Source: Zygnema circumcarinatum (lineage: Eukaryota; Streptophyta; Zygnematophyceae; Zygnematales; Zygnemataceae). Taken from it: a stretch of 64,000 bases of DNA. The notes under the pieces are model-generated. The model was not told the origin of the DNA. It searched no databases and saw only the letters and a list, made by a program, of their open reading frames with translations. The DNA lies in assembly GCA_037447605.1 (NCBI GenBank), contig CM074814.1:62001-126000 (forward strand), read 5' to 3'. The translations under genes and the position numbers were made by a program. Below, one piece after another: positions 1-10,800 of this stretch (positions are counted from its first letter, which is position 1; every line of letters starts with the position of its first letter).

Positions 1-514
1 CTTCTGCTATGGCGCTCATTGCCTGCAGATTTCCATCAACAACCATCCTGCTTGAAGAAGGCTTTCTATCGCCGCCATTTTCTGCTGCATAATGACCTGC
101 ATCCTCCCGGTCATCAGAAACTTCATGGTTCCTCTCCTCGCTGCCATGATGACCGTCATAAACATGCCCATCTCCGTGTCTGACACCGTTGTCACCAATG
201 TCTCCATTTCCAACTTCCCATTCATCCGTTACACGAAAGATCCCACCTCCGCCACCGCCTCTAGCAACGCATAATTGGCGGCGAGATTGAATTGCAAACG
301 ATGGGTGCTTTAAGTAGGCAGAGTAAAAGGAATATATTTGACCGCTAGTTCCTACGTGAGGACTGATACAGTGAAGGTCTTTCAACAGCGCATATGGCAT
401 TGCGGTACATCTCTTAGTCGGCAATTTTGCAACAGTCAGCTCGACAAGACGTAAGAAACGCTTTTTCCAAGCGGAATTTTCAACCCCTAGGAACGGGGAG
501 CGGGGCGACAACAT
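1..514 (-). CDS. 5' end of an unidentified gene, possible organelle-targeted protein (partial)
   Basis: An open frame runs from an ATG at 514 down to the window edge (171 codons, no stop), so the gene continues to the left. I do not recognise the family. The first ~85 residues are rich in Lys, Arg, Ser, Leu and Ala and poor in acidic residues (it begins MLSPRSPFLG and later reads SFAIQSRRQLCVARGGGGG), which resembles a chloroplast or mitochondrial transit peptide. After the glycine run the composition switches to acidic, His- and Gly-rich and looks disordered. It lies divergent to the TPR gene, sharing about 1.1 kb of upstream DNA. The length of the stop-free frame and the compositional switch support coding, but there is no homology and the ATG choice is the first available one. 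A shorter overlapping frame (16-225, same strand) is less convincing. Confidence 0.45.
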   Translation of the reverse strand, partial: MLSPRSPFLGVENSAWKKRFLRLVELTVAKLPTKRCTAMPYALLKDLHCISPHVGTSGQIYSFYSAYLKHPSFAIQSRRQLCVARGGGGGGIFRVTDEWEVGNGDIGDNGVRHGDGHVYDGHHGSEERNHEVSDDREDAGHYAAENGGDRKPSSSRMVVDGNLQAMSAIAE

Positions 515-1628
515 AGGTGCCTGCAGAACACAAGACCATTGGCCGCTGACTACCATGGGAACCCTATCTCTCGGTCTACTGTCTTTTACTCTCTCGACTC
601 CCTTCCTATTCTTCCATTTCCCTTCTCGTCCACTTTCCTGTTACTTTGAATGCGTCCTTAATTTCTCCCTCACCTTTCTTTCTCTTTCTTTCTCTCTCCT
701 CTCACCTCCTTCAACCTCCTTCTCTTTTCCGTTCTCCCTCCTACAGGTTCCACCCCCCCTCCCTCGCTCTTTGCCAGTGCTCACCCATCCCCCACATTCC
801 CCCCCGATGTCCCTCCTCCCCCCACCCCCCACCCCCCACCCTCCCCGCCCCCCCCGCGAGAGAGAGAGAGTGGGCCGAGCGGGAGCGGCAGCAGCAGCAG
901 CGCGGCGGGCGGGACGGGGGCTGAGCGGGCGCTTCCCCGCCACGCGCTGCGCCACGCGGGAGAGGACCGGCCCGCGCCGCCGCCCGCCACGTGGCACTCA
1001 CTGCCCTTCACATGCCGCCCGTTGCCGGAGCGGCTCCATGTCATTTCTGTTACAGTTCAGCGCCAGTTCAGTCCAGTTCAGTGCCGTGATCATGTACGGC
1101 TTTGTACGGTACGGCGTGTTCGCACGTGTAGCGCTCTCGGCTTGAAGTCGGCGGAAGCGCCTCCCCGCCGCGCATGCTTGCTGCTGCAGTGGAGCTGGAG
1201 GAGAAGCTGGAGCTGGGTGGGTGCGCAGGGGCGGGGCTCAGAGGAGCAGAATTCTGCAACAACGATAGGCGGAAGGAAGGAAGGAAGGAAGGTGAAGCCT
1301 TGAGGGGAATTTCGGACTGCGCACGGGACAGTTGCACGAGCCTCACTTGAGGGGCGCCTGCCGGTGATCGTCCCTTGAATCATTTGAAAGCAACCTGACT
1401 CGCTTGGCGCTTGAATACACTGAGAGATGTCGTCTCACTAATTTTTTTGACACGTATCGGAAGAATTGGCGTCGGGGTGACCATTCCTCGCACCGGGAGG
1501 TGTACGGTTACTTTTTAGTTAGCTTTGCCGAGAATATTACAAGTTGTGCTCGACAGGCATACTTGGTCGGGATGTACTCTAAATTTAGCTGATCTTTGCA
1601 ATCCGTTATTTACTTTCTCTTTTCGAAG
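515..1628. promoter_or_regulatory. Divergent intergenic/promoter region between partial gene and TPR gene
   Basis: I see no gene here. The stretch holds a pyrimidine-rich block (about 590-860) that ends in runs of C, so the opposite strand carries closely spaced G-runs (G-quadruplex potential). It then has a GA dinucleotide run near 857-870 and a CpG-rich block at about 870-1250. Three GTACGG hexamers cluster at about 1094-1116, and there is a (GGAA)n tract near 1270-1291. Open frames that cross it on both strands are explained by low-complexity GC-rich sequence. The TPR transcript's 5' UTR probably starts somewhere after 1300. Confidence 0.5.
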
Positions 1629-4370
1629 ATGGCGGAAAACGGGTCATCTAAAGAGAACGCTTCTTCCTCGGCAGCGGAAGTCAGCAAGCCTGCAACTCCC
1701 TCTCTTCGTGAGCAAGGCAACGCATTTTTTAAGGCTGGCAACTATCTCCGAGCCGCAGCCACTTATACACACGCCATTAAGGAAGATCCCACTAACCCAG
1801 CATTATACAGGTAAATATGCTGTATTGCTTCTTACGTTTCAGAAAACCCGTTTGAATGTGATATTGCGTTTGGAGCCGTCACGCGAAGCAATGGTTCAAG
1901 TGTCTGAACTTCATGAGAATACCATGCCATTATGAAAGATGAGGCTACAGTTTCGCATGTAGGTGATCAACTTGGTTCATTCCTTTCTTTGATCCGTTAG
2001 GTTTCACCCACAGCTTCCTTAGTTGAACGTTGTCCTTTGTTCCCCTGACTTTGCAGCAATCGATCTGCAGCATTTCTTCACCTCTCGAAAGTTACAAAAG
2101 CATTGGCAGATGCAGAAATGACTTTGAAGCTGAAGCCGGACTGGGATAAGGTGAGTGCTGGTCACTGAGCTACGTCGGTAGGAGCTGGAGGAGGATAGTA
2201 GCCGTAAGGTTAGTGTGCGGCAATAAGTAGTGGTGTCTCCTGCTTGACTAACATTTTTTTCTCACCAGCACAACGTTGGTTCATCTGCACATGCTACTGG
2301 GTAATGTGCGAGTCTGAGTATTTTACCCTGGCATTAGAAGCAGTTCAAGCTTTTTGCACGCTCATGTGTGCTTTCCAGCGACACATCTATAGAATTTAGT
2401 ACTTCATTCAAAGCCTGGTGGCTACAACCTTTGGTCCGAGCTCATTTGTGAGTCCGTTTCTCTCATTTGTGGATTGCAGGGGTACTTCCGCAAGGCCTGT
2501 GCGCTGGAGAGCATGCAGAGGTATGACGAGGTGTGTGTATTATACCTCCACTTGGAATGCCACTGCAGTCAGCTCTCGCACTCAGGGGCATTTCTTTCCA
2601 TTCAGAGTGCCCATCATTGATAATAGAAGTATCAGTTTCCATGTAAACCAGTTTTTGTGCCTCTCCATTAAGAGACATTTATGTTTTCTGTCTTTTTTAT
2701 GTGGGACCCGATATAAGCTCCGGGAATGTCACCTTTAGAGTATCTTGTTTCTGAGCAACGAAAGTTGAGTATTTATGTTCAGCACTGGTGTCTTTCTTCC
2801 TAGAAACTGTGGAATATGGCAACATTATCATTGCTTTTCATGCAACCCCATGGCTGACTGGGTATCTGAGATGTACTCAATGCTTGACTTATCGTGGTCA
2901 GGCTTCCAGTCGCTTGTTTCAACCCTCTCCTCTCTGCTGGCACACTCTTTCAGGCCCTTGCGGCGTTCAAGGAGGCTGCAGATCGCAATCCCGGAAGCAG
3001 TGAGGTCTCGGCCAAAATGAAACTTCTGATCCGAACGGTGCGAGACCAGAAACGCGCTTCTGTAGGGAATAATGCAGCTCAAAATGGCCACCAGGAGGGG
3101 TCAACGCGGCAGCAGGTGGCCCCCGTCACTTGTGTCCGACCCTGTTTCATGATGCCTGCTAGCCAAATCGCATAGTAGGAATACCGAGCAGGAAGCCTTT
3201 CAAGGCCTGTAGCTCTGAAATGAGTGGCCTGACCTGGCTGTTGAGGCTGTGCTGCTCTCCTGTATTTCTCTCCCCTTGTCCTTTCGTCGTAGGCCCCTGG
3301 AAGTGCCATGCTTCAGCGATGGTGAACAGTAATGTGTTCTCCCTCTTTTGTGCAGTCTACCAGTGAGCCGGAAAAGAGAGTGGAGGCCTTCCAAAACGAC
3401 GTGCTGGCGGCGGCCGAACGTGCGTGGGAGGAGAGTGGGGGCACCCTGGAGGCTACCGTGAGCTTCCTGGAGGACGGGAGAGGCGAAGACGGGAAGGAAA
3501 AGATTTCACGGGTGGTTGTTCGAGAGGTGCGTCCTGATTCTGACAGAAAGCTCCCTTTCGAAAGAAGAGTGCTGCGTGCATTTTGGGCTCTGCTGTTGCC
3601 AATGCACGGCTTGCAGCAGAACATTTTATTCTCTCCACCTTATAGGGCGTCCATCACTTTGCTTTGGCTCTTCGTTGGAGGGTTGCCGGGAGGGATGTAA
3701 ATGCTGGTCAAACCCTGCTTTGGCACTGCAACCAGCTAGTCCTTCTGTCGACACATACTGCTCGAGCTCATCGTGCAAGCAGGTGTAGCTGCCTCCCCGA
3801 TTCTCTCAAATGGGAGTGTGGTTCTGCAGGCGTTTGACTCTCCAGACACGTTCAGCGGCTGCCTCGACTTCCTTCGGAAGCATGCGAAGGAAGGGAAGAA
3901 GCTGGCGGGAGCACTGGTCGTGTGCAGGAGGAGTATTGCCTTCCCACAGGTGGGAAACCACCAGGGGTTGCGCTCCTGAGCATGTGCCCTGCTGTGGCGG
4001 GACTGTCGCCCCCTGTCTCCCTCCTGCTGATCGTGTTCCTGGAGGCTTGGGAGAGAGGTGGAAGCAGGTTTGGAAGGGGCGCGGGGCGGCTTCCTGGCAG
4101 CACGGCGACAGTGACGGCTTCTTCGTTCAGATGGAGTCGCCATCTGTTCGCAGAGTGTGGTTTGTGCCGTCCATTGAGGGGGAAGCGGGCGGAAGGAGAG
4201 CAGGGTGAGCGCAATCTTTACCTTACCTTTACCTTTGAGTTGTTTGCAGCACAGCGACTGTAGTGGACGTCCGACCCCCTCAACCGTGTGTTTTGTGCTA
4301 TGTGCTCTGCAGGCCTCCGCAAGAACTAAGTATAGAAACGTTTGCCCTCTTGCAACCCGTCTTTCGATGA
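1629..4370 (+). CDS. TPR-domain protein with conserved C-terminal domain
   Basis: Eight exons: 1629-1810, 2057-2150, 2480-2530, 2954-3115, 3356-3526, 3830-3949, 4068-4204, 4313-4370 (975 bases, 324 residues). Residues ~27-125 are tetratricopeptide repeats: LREQGNAFFKAGNYLRAAATY is a typical first TPR helix pair, followed by NRSAAFLHL and KALADAEM. Such TPRs usually act as protein-binding scaffolds, often for Hsp70/Hsp90 tails. From ~residue 185 a second conserved block contains VVVREAFDSPDTFSGCLDFL, SIAFPQVWKGRG and DGFFVQMESPSVRRVWF, which I associate with a plant TPR protein family; its function is not known to me. The start ATG follows a stop-free but unconserved leader; the internal ATG at 1629 gives the acidic/Ser-rich N-terminus. 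Choosing the last donor at 4205 gives a C-terminus ending LLQPVFR and keeps frame; one base earlier would end the protein at 4329. Confidence 0.85.
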
Positions 4371-4881
4371 GAGATACGTCTTATGGCGAATATTGAATGG
4401 AATCCCAATTTTGGAACTCGATGAAGATGTGCTCCAGAGAGGAAAGCATGACGCCTGCATCGCCCCTCCGCTGCCACCGCCACCTCGCCCTGTGCTATTG
4501 GCCCATGGCAATCTGACAGCCCGCCCCATCTGTCCCAGCACAGGCTTTCCAGTCCCAGGCAGGACTCCCTCACATTTCTCAACTCTCTGCTTCCTCTGTG
4601 TTGCGAGCGATGAAATACCGTGGAGATTTCTCCGCACTTAATTGCTGCCTCGTTCTGACTGTCAGCTTTTGTGTACACGTGTGGGGAAGACAAAATAAAT
4701 GAACAAGTCGCATGTCAACACCAGAGCTGAAGAAATAAGTCGTGTGTTTTCGTTTCTTAAACTACAAATATAAAGAAGGGACATAACAACTACAAGCAGC
4801 AATAGAAGATGCGCGGCTGTACAAAGGAGCGAAACGCAACTACAAGAAGGGTCTGCCAGGAACTTTTTTCTTCGCCTTCCT
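4371..4881. other. Convergent 3' flank between TPR gene and RECQSIM
   Basis: This 510-base gap lies between the stop codons of two converging genes. It holds an AATAAA at 4694-4699, a plausible poly(A) signal for the TPR gene, and AT-rich sequence around 4690-4800. I see no coding potential. Confidence 0.5.
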
Positions 4882-7800
4882 TCACTTCTTTTTGGAAGCG
4901 GACTTACCCATCAGGTGCGCAGCCAGCCGCCCCCTCGCAGTGGAGGTGTCGACCTTCTGCCGCCTCCACTTCCGCCGCCCCACTCCCTTCCCTCTCCCTC
5001 CTTTCCGCTCGCCTCCCTTTCCCTTCCCTTTGAGCATCTGCCTCCTGAATGCCGGGTCTGCCCATCGCCGGCCCGCCTCCCTTGCAGCCGTTCTGGTGGA
5101 AGCATTCACTTTCGCCGCTTCGATCATGTCGTGAGTCGGGCTCTCCATGACGCGCTGAATCCCTACATGCCCGCCTGCACCCTTCTTCTCTTGTTGCTGA
5201 AGAAGGGCGCGCCCCTTTGCGGTCACTGCGACTCGATTCATGGTCGGGACCCGGTTCCGCAATACCTGAAAAGGGAAGATTGGAGCATTGTCCCCGTTAG
5301 CGCCACCCAAGTGCGGCGGTTGTCCACAGCTTCAAACAATGGCAACATTGACCTCTATTCGAAGTCAGAGTCGTGACCCGACACAAGCCGAGCCAGCAGC
5401 AGCGGCTGCTCACCGCCTCCTCCAAGTCGAGCAGGAGGCACCGCCCCGCCAGTATCCTCCCGAAGCCTCGCCACCAGATGCGGTCACGCTCACATCCCTG
5501 AAGCCGGAAACGGAGGTTCTAGCCTTGACATTAGAAAAGGTGCCTCGGAAACTCTAGACTTCACAGAACATGGATACTGGAAAAAAAGGGGGATTACCTT
5601 AGCCGTGAGAGCATCCACAGCAGCCCGAAAGCTCCTCTCACTTGCACCCAATTCCCTACAATCTTCGGCACCGCTTCTTCCTCCCGTCTGAAAGGAAAAA
5701 AGGAGTAGTAATCATGAGCATCTTCATGCTTCATGAAGACATCCATGTGATGGGCAAAAAACACAAAATAGTACATGTGCTTGAGAAGACCGCAGACATA
5801 GAGGAAAAAAGGAGCCCACGTCAGGCTGGAGGGAGAGCTCCTTCAGCAGCATTACTGCCTCTTGTGTGAAATCCTCGACAGGTGGTGGTCCTCGAACGCA
5901 CACATCACAACTGCAGCCATAGAGTTTCAACGTCAACTCGTTCCAGTTCACAATGTTTTATGCTTTACCACGTTCTAACCTTCTCTGCATATTACTATTT
6001 TCCGTTGGGATAGTAACGACCAGCGACAGAAACCTAAGTCTAAGTCTCTCGTCTCCTTGGTGATAGTAGCAGGACGATTTCCAACGATCGAGACCCAACC
6101 CAATGGCTTTTGCAATCCCCTTTTGGAGTTGCAGCCGCACCTGGCACACGTTCCTTTTGCGAAACTCTCTCCAAAGTATGCCAAAAGCGTGGCCACTCGA
6201 CACCTCGTCGTGCCAATCCCGTACCTGCGCCCGCCCAGCAGCCCCTCGTAAGGTCCCGCCTCCCCTTCTCCTGCGGCGTGCAGCGGCCAGCGGAGGACCG
6301 CACATGAGAATTGAAAAGGAAACCCAAACACAAGGCAACTTCTGCCCTGCTCTGCCCTGCCCTGCCATCTGCCCTGCCCTGCCAACTGCCCTGCCCTGCC
6401 CTGCCATCTGCCCTGCCATCTGCCCTGCCCCCCAACCTCTGCCCCGCCCTGCCCGCCATCCGCCCTGCCCTGCCTGCCGCTACCTCGCCACCCCGCCCCG
6501 CCATCTGCCCTGCCCGCCACCCCGCCCTGCCTGGCCATCCTGCCCTGCGCGATCTGCCCCGCCTGCCCTGCCCGCCACCCCGCCCTGCCCCTGCGCCCTG
6601 CTACTCTGCCCATCTGCCCGCCCGCCCTGCCCGCCACCCCGCCCGCCCTGCCCGCCATCTGCCCGCCACTCCGCCCTGCCCTGCCCCGCCATCCGCCCGC
6701 CCGCCCGCCCTGCCCGCCTGCCACCCCGCCCCTGCCCTGCCCCGCCACCCGCCCTGCCCGCCATCTGCCCCGCCACCCTGCCCTGCCTGCCGCCACTCCG
6801 CCCCGCCCCGCCCTGCCCTGCCCTGCCCTGCCCTGCCCTGCCCTGCCCTGCCATCTGCCCGGCCCTGCCATATGCCCTGCCATCTGCCCTGCCCTGCCCT
6901 GCCCTGCCCTGCCCTGCCCTGCCCTGCCCTGCCCCCTGCCCTGCCCTGCCATCTGCCCTGCCATCTGCCCTGCCATCTGCCCTGCCCTGCCCTCCGCCCC
7001 GCCCTGCCCTGCCCTGCCCTGCCCGCCATCTGCCCTGCTCTGCCCCTGCCCGCCACTCTGCCCCGCCCGGCCATCTGGTCTGCCACTCTGCCTGCCTGCC
7101 ACCCCGCCCTGCCTGGCCCTGCCTGCCATCCCTCCGCCCTGCCCTGCCTGGCCCTGCCCTGCCCCCCGCCACCCCGCCCTGTCTGCCCTGCCCTGCCACT
7201 CTGCCCTGCCCTGCCATCTGCCCCGCCATCTGCCCTGCCCTGCCCCTGCCCTGCCCTGCCCCACCGCCCTGCCTGCCACCCCCCTGCCCTGCCACCCTGC
7301 CTGCCACTCTGCCCTGCCCTGGCCCCGCCACTCTGCCCTGCCCTGCCTGCCCTGCCCTGCCCTGCCCGCCATCTGCCTGCCCGCCTGCTGCCTCGCCATC
7401 TGCCCGCCATCTGCCCCGCCCTGCAGCTCCTGCCCTGCCCGCCACCCCTGCCCGCCATCTGCCCTGCCCGCCTGCCTGCCATCTGCCCCGCCTGCCTGCC
7501 ATCTGCCCCGCCCGCCTGCCCCGCTACCCGCCATCTGCCCGCCATCTGCCCCGCCCTGCCCTGCCCTGCCATCTGCCCTGCCATCTGCCCTGCCCTGCCA
7601 TCTGCCCTGCCCTGCCCTGCCATCTGCCCTGCCCTGCCCCCTGCCATCTGCCCTGCCCTGCCCTGCCCTGCCCTCTGCCCTGCCCTGCCCTGCCCTGTCC
7701 TCTGCCCTGCCCTCCGCCCTGCCCTGCCCGCCCTGCCCTGCCCTGCCCTGCCCTGCCCTGCCCTGCCATCTGCCCTGCCCTGCCATCTGCCCTGCCCTGC

Positions 7801-10800
7801 CCTGCCATCTGCCCTGCCCTCTGCCCTGCCATCTGCCCCGCCCGACATGCGCCCTCCTGCGCCCTGCCCTGCCCGGCCCGCCATCCGCCCGGCCCGCCCG
7901 CCTGCCTCGACCTCTGCCCGCCACCCCGCCTGCCCTGCAGCTCTGCCCCTGCCCGCCACCCCGCCCGCCACCCCGCCCTGCCCCGCCCTGCCACCTGCCC
8001 TCTGCACTGCGCTGCACTTCCCTGCCATCTGACCTGCCATCGATGCCCTGCCCTGCCATCTGCCCTGCCATCTGCCCTGCCCTGCCTGCCCCGCTACCCC
8101 CCATCCGCCCTGCCATCTGCCCTGCCCGCCACCCCGCCCTGCCCTGCCACCCTGCCCTGCCATCTGCCCCGCCCTGCCCTGCCCTGCCATCCTCTGCCCC
8201 GCCCTGCCCCGCCACCCTGCCCTGCCACTCTGCCCTGCCTGGCCCGGCCCTGCCACCCCGCCCTGCCCTGCCCTGCCCTCTGCCCCGCCCTGCCCTGCCC
8301 TGCCCTGCCCTGCCATCTGCCCTGCCCTGCCCCTGCCCTGCCCTGCCCTGCCATCCGCCTGCCCCTGCCCTGCCACCCCCGCCCCGCCACCCCGCCCCTG
8401 CCCTGCCCTGCCACTCTGCCCTGCTCGCCCTGTCTGCCCTGCCCCGCCATCTGCCCCGCCCTGCCCCGCCCCGCCCCGCCACCCCTGCCCGGCCACCCCG
8501 CCCCTGCCCTCACCCTGCCCTGCCCGCCATCTGCCCTGCCACCCGCCCTGCCCCGCCACTCTGCCCCGCCCTGCCTGCCACCCGCCCTGCCCGCCCGCCA
8601 CCCCCCGCCCCTGCCCGCCCTGCCCCGCCCCGCCACCCTGCCCCGCCCGCCTGCCCTGCCACCCCGCCCCTGCCCGTGACTCCTGCCCGCCATCCGCCCC
8701 GCCCTGCCCGCCATCCGCCCGCCCTGCCCACCCTGCCCGCCCTGCCCCGCCACGCCCTGCCCTGCCAGCCTGCCCCTGCCCTGCCCTGCCATCTGCCCTG
8801 CCCTGCCCTGCCCGCCACCTCTGCCCTGCCATCTGCCCTGTCTGCCCTGCTTGCCACCCCGCCCGCCCTGCCCCGCCATCTGCCTGCCATCCGCCCTGCC
8901 CTGCCCTCATCTGCCCCGCCCCGCCTGCCCCGCCTGCCCCGCCACCCGCCCTGTCTGCCTGCCACTCCGCCCGCCCGCCTGGCCTGCCTGCCTGCCACCC
9001 CGCCCGCCCTGCCCTGCCTGCTGCCATCTGCCCCGCCATCCGCCCTGCCCTGCCATCTGCCCTGCCCTGCCCTGCCCTGCCATCTGCCCTGCCATCTGCC
9101 CTGCCCTGCCATCTGCCCTGCCATCTGCCCTGCCATCTGCCCTCTGCCCTGCCATCTGCCCTGCCATCTGCCCTGCCTGCCCTGCCATCTGCCCTGTCTG
9201 TCTGCCTGCCTGCCCGCCACTCTGCCCCGCCCTGCCCGCCATCTGCCCTGCCTGCCCTGGCCTGCCCTGCCCCGCCACTCTGCCCTGCCCTGCCATCTGC
9301 CCTGCCTGCCCGCTGCACTCTGCCCCGCCACCCTGCCCCGCCATCTGCCCCGCCATCTGCCCGCCACTCTGCCCCTGCCCGCCACCCGCCCTGCCCTGCC
9401 CTGCCCTGCCCTGCCACCTCGCCCTGCCCTGCCCGCCTGCCCTGCCACCCTGCCCCCCACCCCGCCCTGTCTGCCCCGCCATCTGCCCTGCCCTGCCTGC
9501 TACCCTGCCCCTGCCCTGCCCTGCCCGCCACCCCGCCTGCCCCGCCCCCGCCACCGCTGTCCTGCCCTGCCCTGCCATCTGCCCTGCCACTCTGCCCTGC
9601 CCTGCCCTGCCTGCCTGCCACTCTGCCCTGCCCTGCCCCGCCATCTGCCCTGCCATCTGCCCTGCCCTGCCATCTGCCCTGCCATCTGCCCTGCCCTGCC
9701 CTGCCCTGCCATCTGCCCTGCCCTGCCATCTGCCCTGCCCTGCCCTGCCCTGCCATCCAGCCCTGCCCTGCCCTGCCCTGCCATCTGCCCTCTCCTGCCA
9801 TCTCCCGTCCCCTGCCCTGCCCCCTCCCCTCCCCTCCCCTCCCCTGTCCTCCCCTCCGCCCTGCCCGCCCGCCTGCCCCGCCATCTGCCCTGCCCCTGCC
9901 CTGCCACCCCGCCCTGCCCCGCACCTCTGCCCCGCCATCTGCCTGTCTGCCTGCCTGCCACCTCTGCCCTGCCATCTGCCCTGTCTGCCTGCCTGCCTGC
10001 TGCCACTCTGCCTGCCCGCCACCCCTGCCCTGCCCTGCCACCCTGCCCGCCAGACGCCCTGCCATCTGCCCCGCCTTGCACTGCCCTGCCATCTGCCCTG
10101 CCCTGCCCTGCCCTGCCCTGCCCTGCCATCTGCCCTGCCCTGCCCTGCCCTGCCATCTGCCCTGCCCTGCCCTGCCATCTGCCCTGCCCTGCCCTGCCCT
10201 CTGCCCTGCCCTGCCCTGCCCTGCCCTGCCATCTGCCCTGCCCTGCCATCTGCCCTGCCCTGCCTGGCCTGCCCTGCCACCCTGCCCGCATCCGCCCTGC
10301 CCTGCCCGCCATCTGCCCCGCCCGCCTGCCCTGCCCCGCCCCGCCATCTGCCCTGCCCGCCATCCCCGCCCTGCCTGGCCCGCCATCTGCCCGCCACTCT
10401 GCCTGCATCCGCCCGCCACCCTGCCCTGCCACTCTGCCCTGCCCGCCACTCTGCCCCGCCCTGCCCGCCACCCCGCCCTGCCCCGCCCTGCCCCGCCCTG
10501 CCATCTGCCCTGCCCGCCTGCCCTGCCCCGCCACCCCGCCCTGTCACCCGCCCCTGCCCTGCCCCGCCACCCCGCCCTGCCCTGCCCCGCCATCTGCCCC
10601 GCCCGCCCTGCCTGCACCCCGCCCTGCCCTGCCCTGCCACCCCCGCCCTGCCCTGCCCTGCCATCTGCCTGCCATCTGCCCTGCCCCGCCTGGCCCGTCA
10701 CTCTGCCCTGCCCTGCCCCGCCACCCTGCCCCGCCCTGCCCTGCCACCCCGCCCCCGCCACTCTGCCCTGCCTGGCCTGCCATCTGCCCTGCCCTGCCCT

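Noticed and set aside
555-1145. 196-codon frame rich in Phe, Ser and Pro, and its antisense partners
   Set aside because: It is translation of CT-rich and GC-rich low-complexity DNA; no motif, and overlapping frames are open on both strands.
4313-4329. TPR protein ending at TAA 4329
   Set aside because: It needs a donor one base earlier that is not GT. The GT donor at 4205 gives the longer conserved-looking C-terminus and a whole codon count.
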